Below the pieces are notes generated by a model. It saw nothing but the letters and a program-made list of their open reading frames with translations. It did no database searches and was not told the origin of the DNA. Below are positions 24,161 to 36,000 of a stretch of 64,000 nt of DNA, in pieces. The DNA comes from Ovis canadensis (lineage: Eukaryota; Chordata; Mammalia; Artiodactyla; Bovidae). Numbering within the stretch: the first letter of the stretch is position 1; each line of letters begins with the position of its first letter. The stretch is taken from assembly GCF_042477335.2 (NCBI RefSeq), contig NC_091263.1:74264501-74328500 (forward strand), read 5' to 3'. The position numbers and the translations under genes are program-made.

Positions 24161-25221
24161 GCTTCCTGAGGCTCTGCACCCTCGCCATCCCCCTGCCGTA
24201 GCGTGGCCCGTTGCTGCAGGGCGCCCACTCCCCAGCAGGGACAGTGGGCTTCGGGGAGCAGTGCTGCCCGTCTCCTGCTGCTGCCCAGGACTGTCTCCTG
24301 GGTGTGTGAGCTCCGGGCTGCAAAGGAAGGAATTTCAAACCTGTGAGATGCAGGCTGTCTTCCAAAGTGGCAGTCCAGTGTCCCCCGGGTGACGTAGACG
24401 GGCTACTGACTCCCTTTAGGTTTGGACCCGGGGCTCGATCGGTGCCCTCCCTGCCCCTCACCAGGCTGGCTTGTGCTGGTGCTCTACCGAATGGCTGCAG
24501 TCCCCTCTGGGCCCGTGTAGCCGTGACCCCTGCGCGAGGCTCCTCCTGTCCAGTCCTGTGGCTCTCGAGGCCGGAGGGGCCACAGTGACCATCTGCCTCG
24601 CTGCTGAGACATATGTCCTGCAAGAGGCCCATGCCTGCCTCCTGCTGGCCTCCTGTGGGCCGGCCAGGAACGTGGGCCTGCAGCCCTGCTGGGGTGGACG
24701 GGAGTCCGTCCTTTCACTGGTCAGACGCTCCCAGGGCCTGGGTCCATACGGAGCATTCCATCTGCGTGGAGCATCTGGAGGAGTGGAGCTGAGCAGCAGG
24801 GAGAGAACTCAGCTTGTGCAGACCCTCCAGTGCGGCGTGTGGTCAGCCGTCAGGGTCCTGCTGTGGACCCTCGCCAGAGATGTGTGTGGTGGGCCCCCCA
24901 TGAGGAAGAATGGTGAAGCTGGGAGCCCGTGCTCTGATGTCCAGTGGAGACAGCGCGTCCCTCGGGCTTGCCTTGCCGGCCTGTGTTTTCAGTCGCAGGC
25001 GCGTCTTGCCCTGATGGTAACAGTAGGGACGTCCGAGGTCGATTTGGGGGAGCAGGGAGGACCCAGAGGCACTGTGCTGGTCCCCGCCCTGCAGCAGGCG
25101 GCCTCTGGGGCTGCATGTCCCCGGCTCGGCCCCGCCCGAGGACAGCAGAAGCTGAGATTAGGGGTCTGAACCCAGCGCTCAAGTCTGTGTCCGCCCTCTA
25201 ACTCATCGGGGGGCGAGCTCC

Positions 25222-25310
25222 CGCCAGTGTCTGTGGGTCAGTTTTTTCAGCCAGAAAATGGGGGAGAGTTCACAGGTAATTCGCAGAGTGGTGAGGATTG
25301 TGTGACAGGC
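25222..25310 (+). repeat. MIR SINE relic
   Basis: GGTCAGTTTTTTCAGCCAGA, AAATGGGGGAGA and GAGTGGTGAGGATTGTGTGA match the MIR core and 3' part. Confidence 0.55.
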
Positions 25311-27799
25311 ACCCTGGGAGCGGGCTGTGCGGATTACAGCCCGCTGCGTCCACCCCGGGTCTTGTCGTGACTGGTTTTTTACGCTTCGTCTCTCTCCTTA
25401 CTCAAGGCTGTGTTTCACCAGCTCTTCCGTCTGTAAGAGAAGGAGTCCCAAGTAGAACTGGTTCCCTGAGAAGAGGGGTGTCGGGCACTCGTTTCCTCCA
25501 GTCCCAGGTTTAACGGGACACCCGTCTTTCTGGATAGGTCCTCAATCTTCAGCACGTGGTGCCACCAGACCACTTAGAGGGAGAAATGTTTTGTATGAGA
25601 TAGAGACAAGATTGCTGAAACATCCCACAAAGGCTTAAGTACTTATCGGACACAGAATATGGTGCTAGTGTGTTTTACGGGGACGTGGGCTGGCTTTTGA
25701 TCAGATGTGGAATCAGGTTTCATGGAGTCAAAATCTGATCAGGTTCTGATCAGGAGACGCACGGAGCTGACCGCCAGGAGGCAGAGTTTATTGTACTCAA
25801 AGATCCCCAGAACCAGGAGCAGGGCCACTCGGGGCCACTCAGGGAGGCACGGGGGCTGGACCGCAGGCAGAGGGAGGCGGTGGGGGGTGGACGGGAGGCT
25901 TTGTGCAGTTTCTCCGAGAAGGAACGGTGCGGTGGGATGAGCAGGGAGAGGATGGGCTGGTTTGGGTACCGTCAATGGGCTGAGGGGTCTGGGGGCTGCC
26001 CCTGGTTGTGCGGTCCGTGGGCCTGGGAGACAGGACAGTGAGTGGCCTGGGAGGTGGGCTCTGGACTGGTGGGTTTGCGTGTGGCAGGCCAGCTCACGAG
26101 TCGGTTCTTTCTGTGTCCGGAGATTCACTAATCTTGGGAGCAGCAGTCCTTCCAGGGTCAGCTTCAACCAGACGGTAAAGCGTCAAAATACAGAGGATTT
26201 AACAAAACGGAGCACAGCAGAATCGGGTAAACAAAGCCGAACATGCTGGATCAAGGCCTGTGGTGAAGGAGGGGTCACTGCACGCACAGCCCTGCCGCTC
26301 TGTCCCTGTGGTGGGGATGGAGAGCCTCATCAGAGGAAGTGGCCGCAGCGACGGGTGGCCCTCGTGGAAGTGGCCGCGGTTCATTCAGCGGGCGTGAGGC
26401 TGGCGCCCGCCCCCGGCCAGGCCGTCACGAGGAGCCAGAGGAGCATGCTGACCCACGGAGGGGACCCTGGGTCTGAGGACGGCCCGGCCTGCAGGCACGT
26501 GCGTGCCCGGCCTCCTGCTGAGGTCCCAGGCGGCCCGTGCTGTTGGCTCACGGCGCAGCCCCCCAGCAGAGCCGTGTGCCCCCAGCTCGCGGAGCCCGCG
26601 GTCCCTGGGGAAGGGGCGGTGGCGGGGGAGGGGGCCCTAATCAGGGCGCCTGAGGCAGAGGCCTGAGGAGTGTGGGGAGCACGGGGAAACTCGCGGCTGT
26701 GCGCCGGGGACTGCACGTGGGTCCCGGGGCTCCCTCCCGGCCTGAGAACCGGCGGGGTGGGCGCAGGCCGCCGTGCTCCACCACGGGGCTGGCCTGTGCT
26801 AGGCCCGCCAGCAGGACGGCGCAGAAAGCCAGAGGCAGGGCAGGCGCGCGCGGAAAAGGGCGCTCCCGTGGGTGACGTCGGCCCTCAGCGCAGGGGAGGA
26901 GGGCGCCTCGTGAAGGCTGCTGAGGCAGCTGCGGCGCGCCTGCCGCCCGGAGCCCGGCCAGGCGCTGGACGGCACCAGGACTGTGCGGCGCGCCCCAGGT
27001 CAGCTCGCTCTACAGTGCTCACTGGCCGGTGGTGTGAGCGTCACCTCGGTTTTAAGAAGGAAAGAACCCCCAGGCAAGGGAGCCGTGTCTCACAGCAGGT
27101 ACCCCGACAAGCTGCGGCTGGATCAGGGCGCGCGGGGAGAGCGAAGCCGCGCCGGGGCGGGGGCGGGCCGTCGCCCAGCTCTGAACGTGCCTGCCGGCCC
27201 TGAGCGGCGCGCTCACGAGGGCTGCTGCGAACTTCATGCCGTGTGTGCGCTACCCCCACCAAGAAGCGCAACCGCAAAAGAACTCAGGAAAAATGCTGAG
27301 TTCCTTGACAGCCCTGCAGTAGAGAAGGCCTCCATAACCGAGAATCAAAATTCAGAAGCCATAAAAAGGAAAGACTGACGGTTTTCCCCAAAGTCTTCCA
27401 TAGCTAAACACGACGTCAAGTTGAAGGACAGATGACCAGCTCATGTACACAGAGCTCTTAAATATCAGGAAATGCAAAACCTCGATAGAAAAAAAACAAA
27501 CAGCAAAGACAGGAATTCTCAGTTTACCAGGAAAGAAATACAAGTCACTCTTGAAACGCGAGAAGATGTTTGACTGGCACATTCTCCTGTCTTTCGGGCG
27601 TGAATCCAGATACCGAGTGACGTGCTCTGTTGGGAGGCCGGTAGATTCAACCCAGCGCGACCCCCGTGGATGACGTCAACCCACCGAAACGGTATCTGCG
27701 GGCACCTTTCGGCCAGGCAGACCTGGCCCTGGCCGTGTACCCCTGAGGTGCGAGTCCACGAAGGTGGAAGAGCCATCCCCGGTGACGCGGTGCAGGCGG

Positions 27800-28180
27800 T
27801 GGTTTGGTGAACAGGGATCGGACGTCACACACACAGTTTGGGCGAGAGGTGGCTGGGATGACTGTGGTTCACCCACACGAGGGGCCCTAGGACAGGAAGA
27901 GCTTGGTCTGTGTGCCATCGGAGGTGATCTCCAGACTGTGCTAGAATAGGGTGGGTCTGTAGCATGCTACTGTTTATGTAAAGGGAAGAAGGGGGGGATA
28001 TGGATAGGTAGATATTTTCTTATTTTTGCAAAAAGAAATGCTTTTGAGAGAAGACAGAAAATAATAGTGTTTAGCCGTGGAGAACAAGAGGAAACAGGAG
28101 TAGAGATGAGGCGTCGCTGAATGGATCTTTTTATTTTTCTAACTTCTGTATCAGGCACATGTTTACATAATCAGAGAAGA
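27800..28180 (+). repeat. Old L1-like 3' relic in an A/T-rich island
   Basis: GGTCTGTAGCATGCTACTG, TTTATGTAAAGGGAAGAAG and TTTTTCTAACTTCTGTATCA resemble the 3' UTR of ancient L1 elements. A/T-rich flanks extend from about 27270 to 28340, in contrast with the GC-rich surroundings. The family call is weak. Confidence 0.35.
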
Positions 28181-28651
28181 GAATTAAACTGGAAGATGAA
28201 ACAGAAAAATTTATAGTTGTAAACAACAAATTTATTTTGAAATTCATCTAATCGGGTATCGATTAGTAACATAGGCACACAGAGAAAATAATCGTGTCGA
28301 CAATACTTTGGACTTTAAACGTAATACTCTGTCCACATTGATACTGAACTACATTCTCAGGGCCGGGAGTAGGCTGGGGATGATTGTTTAGCGGGTACGT
28401 CGGGCGGCTTGGATAGCAAAGTACTGCAGATTGAGTGATGTTAAGGGTAGGGATTTACGTCCTGAACGTTCTGGAGGCGGGAAATCCAAGATGAAGCTGT
28501 CGACCGGGCTGGTTCCTCCCGAGGCCTCTGCCGGTGTGCAGACGGCCATGCCCTCCCCGCGTCCCCACTCATGGGGGCTCAGTGCAGCCCTGCCCCCCGG
28601 CAGGTCCGAGGCCTACTCTCTTCTCAGAAGGACTCCAGGCCGAGGGGCCTC

Positions 28652-28770
28652 TGTCAGTTGCTCGGTGGTGCCCGACTCTGCGACCCCATGGACTACAGCC
28701 CACCGGGCTCCTCGGTCCGTGGGATTTTCCAGGCAAGGATACTGGAGTGGGTGCCGTTGGCGGGGGGCCA
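28652..28770 (-). mobile_element. Bov-tA SINE fragment, antisense
   Basis: CAGTTGCTCGGTGGTGCCCG, then GACTACAGCCCACCGGGCTC and GGATACTGGAGTGGGTGCCG. The head is missing. Confidence 0.88.
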
Positions 28771-29565
28771 CTTAATCCCCTGTTGAAAGACTGCGTCTGC
28801 AAATCCCACCACCCCCTGTGCTGCAGGTGTGGGCATCAGCGTGTGCATTGGGGGCCGCCCACAGCAGGCCCACATGGTCTCAGTTTGGGGGTGATAGAGA
28901 CGTCCTGTGGGGACGCGGTGATGGTCGCAAGGCAGCGGGAACGTGTGTGGAGATGTGCGGCCTGGGGACGATGGGGCGTTTCACCTCCGTTAGAAGTGAG
29001 AACGAGCTTAAGGGGCTGGGTCTGCCGCTGAGGTGACAGGAGGGGTCTCTGGGCTGCATGCTCAGAGGCGTCAGAGGCGGGGGTGCTGGGCAGCAGCGGT
29101 GGGCACACGTGGGGGACGGCAGCAGAGAACAGGCTGTGGTCTGGCCTCACGGAGGGTTTCTGAGTCGGGGTCTTAGCGGCCCTGCTTTCCGTCCGTGGGT
29201 GGGGGGCTCGGTCACAGTGCCTCAGGGCAGGCGTGCTCCGTGTGCGTCCCTGTGCTGAGGCCTGCCTTCTCTCCTGCACTCTGCGAACGCGCACATCCCA
29301 TGGTTTCCATGGCAACCAGCATCCCTCAGAGAGGGGCGTGTGGAGGGGCCCTCAGAAAGGACTCGGGGAAGGAACAGCTGGATCCGGGCAGAGGGCAGCG
29401 CCCGGGAGGGAGGCGGTGCAGCCTAGCCCCGCTGCCGCCTCGCGGAGACCGTTTCTGGAGCCCGCAGGCTGGTGCGCAGCTGTCCCCTCCTCGACCCCCG
29501 AAGGTGGGAGGGAGGGGACGGGAAGCGGCCTTTACTTGGTGCCACGCTGGCGCTTGGGCGTGCAC

Positions 29566-29615
29566 CCTGAGGCTCGAGGAGCTGGGGGCCCCTGAGGCTC
29601 GAGGAGCTGGGGGCC
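29566..29615. repeat. 25-bp direct duplication
   Basis: CCCTGAGGCTCGAGGAGCTG plus GGGGC is present twice in tandem. Confidence 0.88.
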
Positions 29616-29664
29616 CAGGGAGGCCTCCTGGCTGTGTGGGCCGGCTCTGCAGCATTCGGCTCCT

Positions 29665-29754
29665 GGCTCGCCACCTCCTGGCTGAGTGACCCTGGGCAGG
29701 TTCCTTAACCTCTCTGTGCTCCCATTTCCTAATCTGTGAAATGGGTTTGGGGGG
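29665..29754 (+). repeat. MIR SINE relic just upstream of MGLL exon 4
   Basis: CTGGCTGAGTGACCCTGGGC, TTCCTTAACCTCTCTGTGC and CTAATCTGTGAAATGGG are a good MIR core match. It ends about 145 bases before the exon 4 acceptor. Confidence 0.75.
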
Positions 29755-29900
29755 TGATGGAGAATGTCCCACTCGAGAGCGTGCTTGGGAGGGTTGTGGG
29801 GGTCCTCCCTGGAAAGTGGCGGTCGTTCCGGGAGGAGACCGCCAGGCTTGGCGGGGGGCGCCAGCCTCTGCTGACAGTTCTGTGCCCGTTTCCCTTCCAG

Positions 29901-30037
29901 TCGGCCACGGGCAGAGCGAAGGCGAGAGGATGGTGGTGTCCGACTTCCACGTCTTCATCCGGGATGTGCTGCAGCATGTGGACGCCGTGCAGAAGGACCA
30001 CCCTGGGCTGCCCGTCTTCCTTCTGGGCCACTCCATG
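29901..30037 (+). CDS. MGLL: MGLL exon 4 (residues 78-123)
   Basis: The acceptor is a pyrimidine tract ending in CAG at 29898-29900. The first two bases finish the Val78 codon, followed by 45 full codons from GHGQSEG to LLGHSM. The donor GTGCGC begins at 30038. The exon carries the catalytic Ser122 of the GXSXG elbow, whose two last glycines are in the next exon. Differences from human that I can see are conservative ([16 protein letters not shown]). Confidence 0.96.
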
Positions 30038-33000
30038 GTGCGCAGGCCTCGGAGGGGCCCCGGGCCCAGCGCCCCCAGCGTCGCCCGCCTGGGGATGGAG
30101 GGGTCGCCCGCTGCCCGGCCGGCGTGTCCCCTCTGCGCACACTGCACGCAGGGCTCCCGGGGGGTGTTTGCTCAGGAAACAGGGTGGGGTCTGGAGGTGG
30201 CCCCAGAGAAGGGCTTCTCCACCCGCTGCTCCCCGTCAGCGCCCAAGGGTCAGTCTGCTCCCGCTTTTCGGGGTGGGCCCTCGGTCCATGCTTTCTGCTG
30301 GTTTCAGAGTCATGCGGTTCCCACTAGGACAGGCGTCCCCAGGAAGCAGTGCTTAGAGGCCGTTCTTAATGCCTTTTGCCTTTTAAATACGCAGACTCCT
30401 CTCAGAATCTTTAAATCATCTGTGAACTTTAAATCATCTGTGGTCTTTAAATTGAGTTGTGATCTTTAAATCGAGTCTCCTCAAACCAGCAGCACGCAGG
30501 CCAGGCCTGCCTACAGGCCCCCAGCCTCGCTGGCCGGCAGAGGACTTTGAGCTGCTGGATTCTACACCCTGGGGGACATTCCCCTCCCCGCCTCCCCGCC
30601 CGGCCACCGCCCAGCCCTGTCCCTGCCAGTCTCTTCCCGGCCTGGCACTCGTGAGCGTCTGGATTTCAGTCCCTGGTTCAGATCCGCTCGTCAATAGCCA
30701 CGGCCACCCGCCTTCAGCACCTCCCGTGTCCACTAAGTGCTTTCCTTGAAACCTGGATTCCTGGGCCCTTTAACTGAACCCAGAAAAAAAACAAGAAGTG
30801 TAGCAGTCTCTTACTATCCTCTGATTTTCTTTTCAATCTCATATTAAGCCTGACGGACTGGACGAGTTGGGGGTCTGCCAGCTTTTGGCTTGGAATGAAA
30901 TAGAAATGAGTCTCTGCGGCACTCAGAGCCCTCAGGCGGGGACCTTGTTACATCCCCTGAACGTTTGCGCTTGGGGAGCCCTGGGGAAACACAGGGTGAC
31001 CGCGGGCCCAGCTCACCCAGCGCTCGAGGGCGCCTGCTCCGAGGCCGAGGCTCTGGGCCCAGCGCACGCCCCTCTCCCCACAGGGCGGCGCGATCTGCAT
31101 CCTCACGGCCGCGGAGCGGCCGGGCCACTTCTCGGGCATGGTCCTCATCTCCCCGCTGGTGGTCGCCAGCCCAGACTCGGCGACGCTTTTCAAGGTAAGC
31201 GGGCCTCCTGCTCCGTGAGCCCCGGCAAGCCCCCCGGCCCCGGGCCTGTGCTCACAGCTCGGGTCTGGGGCGAAGGGGCCTCTCCCGCGGTCGTGACGAG
31301 GTCTGGACGCAGCGAGTGTCGTTGTGGCCGGCCATTTCTCAAGTCAGGTGTGGTTTTCCCCCCCAAACAAACAAATCGCTTCCCGTCTGTGCGCTTCTCG
31401 GTGGACGTGGGCGTCCAGCGGAAACAGTCAGCACCTTGAAGCAGGGCTGGACTGAGCCAAGGAGAAACCAGGGCCTCTCTGAGTGCTGAAGCAGAGAACA
31501 CGCCTCTACTCAGTTCTCCGAACGGGCCAGACAGCCAGCTCCTCTGAGTTTTATCCTGTCTGAGGGAATCACCCCTGACTTGCTGAAATCGACTCCAGTG
31601 GATTTCACAGTCTGGCGGAGGTGGGACTGCCTGGAAGGATGGGTTCATTCACAGACTCCCAGGCGAGGCTCCCGGGCTTGGTCTCCTGGCCCCCTCTCCT
31701 CCTGGTCGTGATCACGTAACCTGCGGCCGGACCACCCGAGGGTCCTGGTCAGAGAAGAGAGTGAGCAGGACCAGGGTCCCGGGTGGAGCCCCCACGGCGC
31801 CCCGTGGGCTCCGTTCCTGACACGCTTGCACAGCGTGTGCCGGGCTCACATGTGAATCGTGCCCTCAGCTCCCGCTCTCACCCCAGGGACGGGGAGGTCG
31901 CTGGCTGCGGTTATGCTCGGGACTCCGGGGCTTGGGAAGGACCCTCGGCTCCCCGGGTCCACCCCCCAGCCCTCAGGGCTGTCCACTCCCCCGCAAGGGT
32001 GTCTCCTCAGAGGGGACGTGCCCCCCACCCCAAAAGAGCCCAGGACCCTGGGGGGTTTCTGATGAAGGGCACAGGGGTGGGGGACGGGGGCGACCAGGCC
32101 CCGGAGGGGAGCCCACCCAGTGCCCCCTCCAGTCTCGGGTGGACTATGGGCTCCTGGGCAAGGCCTCTGGGCAAGGCCTCTCCTGGGCAAGCACCTCTCC
32201 CAGCAGGTGCTAATAGATGTCCTCGTGGGCAGGGGAACGCAGGTCCCAGTTGTTAACCAGGATTCATGAGAGTCCCCCTGGCCCCGAGGCCCAGGGGCGC
32301 CCCCTCCCCTCTGTGAAGCCCGTTGCTGCTCCGGGGTGAGGGGGTCGGGCAGTGCTGGCCCACAGAGCCTGCGTCGTGTCTGGGGTGTGGGGCCCGGGGT
32401 CACTCTCTGGCCTCGCCTGACCTGAGCAGCTTCGGAAGGAAATCTCGGGCTCGTGGGGCTCTAGGTGACTCCAGTGGACACGAGCGCGGCCCTGCAGTGG
32501 CGGGGGGCAAGGCAGAGGGCGCAGGCCCAGCTCCCCCGCTGGCCGCGGCCGGGCGGCGGGCGTGTGCGTCTCCGAGGGGCACGCGTGCAGGCGGGCGTGT
32601 CCTCTGTCCTTCGTGTGCTGTGCGTGCGGCCAGTGGGCGTGGCGGGACGTCCTTTCCCCCCGAAACCACCAGGGATCAGTGCTCTGGTGAGGCCTCCCCT
32701 CCTGGCCTTTGGGTTTCCAGAGGTTCAGTCTTCAGGACCCCCACGACAGGTTCCTAGAGACTCCTCTTCTGGCTGAGGTGGACGGTGGGGTAGGGGGCTT
32801 CCCTGGGCCCCGAGGCTGTAGGGTGCAGCGCGCAGAGCTGGGTGCTGGCCCGTGACTCCCGTCCCAGAGTGCGGCTCCTGGACAGGCCAGAGGCGTGTTC
32901 ACGGCGGCCGGCTCCCCACGGGTCTCCCCAGCGACTCAAACGGTGAAGAACCCGCCTGCAAGGCAGGAGATGCTGCTTCAATCCCTGGGTCGGGAAGCTC

Positions 33001-36000
33001 CCCTGGAGAAGGGCACAGCTGCCCGCTCCGGCATTCTTGCCTGGGGAATCCCCTGGACAGAGGAGCCTGGCGGGCCACAGTCCATGGGGTCGCAGAGTCA
33101 GACGCAGCGTAGTGACTGATGTTTTGCTCTGTTCCTGATGTCCTGGTGGAGACATTTCACAATGCAGCACGAAACACCGGGGCCTCGGAGCGCAGACGGG
33201 CTCGTGGAGGGTGGTGCCCCCGCCCCCTCGTGAGAGTGCCAGCCCCGCCCCCAGCCCCAGCACAGCTGGTCCCTGCCCCACTCCCAGCCGGCTAGGGTAC
33301 TGCAGCCTGGGGACCAGGTGGGGACAACCCTGCGCTCAGATCCTGGTGGAAGCGGGAGTTCATAGCAAGCCTGGGCCCCAGGACAAGGGTCAGGGTCAGT
33401 GGGAAGCTTCCTGGAGACGCCGCAGTGCAGCCGCCTTGGGGACACGGGGACCCCCACGGCCCCTTAATTTGTGCTGCACCCCGACCTCCCTGGGACGACA
33501 TGCCGGCGGGGCTGCAGGGCGACCCGGCGTCGCCCTGGACGTGCTCCCCGAGTGAGGGCTAGAGTGATCCTCCAGGTGACCCTGTCTGCCCTTGGCCGGA
33601 GGCTGTTCCCAGGGTCCCGGGTGGAGATGCGGGAGCACTCTGTGCCCCCAGACGCCCCTTCCGGAGGCGCCAGGGGCCGTGCACGTGTCCCAGACACTCC
33701 CGAGTGACTCCCCCGCCTTTACTGCCCTGTGCGTGGCTCACAGATGGGAAATGAGGCGACAGTTTCTCTCGAGGTCAGCGCGCGCCCTGGCTCGGCCAGT
33801 GGGCATGGCGGGACGTCCTTTCCCCCCGAAACCACCAGGGATCAGCTGCCCATCTGGGTGTTGCTCTCCTGCTTTTAGTCCCCGGAGTCCGGAAGGCGCT
33901 GGAGCCGGGGGGCTGGAGGGGACACGGGGGGGGGGTGGTCCCGGGAAGGGCCGGTCATCAAGCCCAGATACAGTTAGACCGGGAGTCGGGGCGTGGCTCG
34001 ATCGTGACCCGGCCCCCGAAAGCGGCCGCCACGTGCACCCGGGGCCTTGGCCCCACCGAGGCACACAGGCTTCCTGTTGTCCGCCTGGGGGTGCGCTCAC
34101 CACCCCGCCCCCAGGGAGCCTCCAGGCTCTGTCCCAGCTCTGCCCCTGTGCCCAGGTCAGCCCGCTGCACCGCTGTGGGAGCAAGCAGCTGTGTGATCGT
34201 CTTCCTGTGCTAAGCCTTTCAGCCGCAGAAGCTTCACAGTGCTCTTCAGAGCCATCAGAACCTGTGGAATCAGTAAAGGCGCCTGTGCAGGTCCCTGGCA
34301 CTTATAGGGGTGGGCCTGCCGCTCACCCAGGGGCGGGCCAGGGACGCTCGCTCGCTTGCTCACTCGTCGGGCGTGGACCTGGTCCTCTTCGAGGGTGAGA
34401 CTGTTGGGGATCCCCCTGCCCCCTGGAGTCCCCACTCAGTGGCATGGGGTTTCCTCACTCTCCCCAGGCGCACGGGGGCCCCTCTGGGGGCCATTAGGGT
34501 TCTCCCTGGAGGGTCTGAGCGCCAGGCTGCCTCCTGGCAGCCCGTAAGGCTGCAGCTCGTTGTCCCCACTTTTGTGTTGTTATTAAGTCGCTAAGCCGTG
34601 TCCGACTCTTTGCGATCCCATGAATCGCAGCACACCAGGCCTCCCTGTCCATCACCAACTCCTGGAGTTCACTCAAACTCCTGTCCATCGAGTCAGTGAT
34701 GCCATCCAGCCATCTCATCCTCGGTCTTCCCCTTCTCCTCCTGCCCCCAATCCCTCCCAGCATCAGGGTCTTTTCCAATGAGTCAGTTCTTCTCATGAGG
34801 TGGCCAAAGGATTGGAGTTTCAGCTTCAACATCAGTCCTTCCAATGAATATTCAGGACTGATTTCCTTTAGGATTGATTGGTTGGATCTTCTTGCAGTCC
34901 AGGGGACTCTCAAGAGTCTTCTCTAATACCGCGCTTCAAAAGCATCAATTCTTCAGCGCTCAGCTTTCTTTATAGTCCAGCTCTCACATCCATACATGAC
35001 CACTGCAAAAACCGTAGCCTTGACTAGATGGACCTTTGTGGGCAAAGTGATGTCTCTGGTTTCTAATATGCTGTCTAGGTTGGTCATAACTTTCCTTCCA
35101 AACAGAAACTGAGGACCACAGACTCTCTGGGTTCTGAACCGGAGGTCAGATGCAAGCCTGCCCAGTTCCGAGTCTCTGCTGCCTCCTCCTCCAGGGCTGG
35201 GGTCTCAGCTCCCAGGCTGTCCTTGGGCCGCAAGCGCTGAGGTGCCCTGGGGGGCTCTGTGGCTACACGGACCTGCCTTAGCCCACTGGCCTCACGATGA
35301 GGGTGGGAGTCTCCTCCCACGGCTGTGGCTGGGTCACTCCTTCCTGAGCGGGACCCGGGGCTCTCTCCATGCACCCGCAGGATCCTCCAAAAAGTCTGGA
35401 AGAAGTGTGCCAGTTGACAGTAAGAACCGTTGTATCGCGGATGCCACCTTCTCTGTGGGTGAGCCACTGCCCCACCCCTCCTCCCGGTGGCTGTGGGCTC
35501 TCGGTGGACGGTGCTGGGGCAGAGGATGGCGGCAAGCAGCAGGGACCTGGACAAATCGATCCTCCCCGCCTGGGGTCTGCGGGCCCTCCAGCCCCCTGCC
35601 TCCCTCCTCGCCTTGGACCTTGGGGCCCTTCCTCAACCCCAGCTTCCTTGATCACCAGTCAGCCACTCTCTCTGATTCTTTCTAATGAAAAGGCTAAAGA
35701 AACAAGCCCACCCTTAAAGAGTGCGTGCGGGGTGGTGGTTCCAAGCTTCTCCCCCACCTCCCCTGCGAGACGGCGTTTCCCCGTCTCTGGTTTTGTGGGG
35801 AGCAGGCGAACAGGCACCCAGGTATTTGTTTTTTAGCTGTGACCTTAAAGCCGTTTTGTTAAAAATGTGGCTGGAACACACTCCGCTGGTTCCGTGGAGC
35901 TCAGGGTCTGAGGGGTGCCCACCTCTCACCCTGGGCTCCTTGGAAAGGGCAGCGTGCAGGTCAGGTGTGGCCCTGTTCCTGGTCCTGCCCGTGGGGGTCG

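Larger units (their letters stand above)
1..29900 (+). other. MGLL: MGLL upstream intron (partial), no coding exon found
   Basis: This block precedes the first recognisable MGLL exon and should be the intron between human-type exons 3 and 4, because the next exon begins with the codon-phase and residues of human Val78. I looked for the preceding exon (the HGAGEH oxyanion-region peptide and the FAHDH end) and did not find it, so it lies left of the window. The block holds Bov-tA, CHR, BovB, MIR and old L1-like fragments, a TG-rich microsatellite and several minisatellites, each listed separately. The intervening DNA is GC-rich and otherwise featureless to me. Assignment as intron rests on gene order and phase, not on a seen upstream exon. 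Confidence 0.75.

Noticed and set aside
1-29900. An upstream MGLL exon or the MGLL start
   Set aside because: I looked for the peptides of human-type exons 1-3 (such as HGAGEH and RYEEL) in the open frames and saw none. The exons must lie further left.
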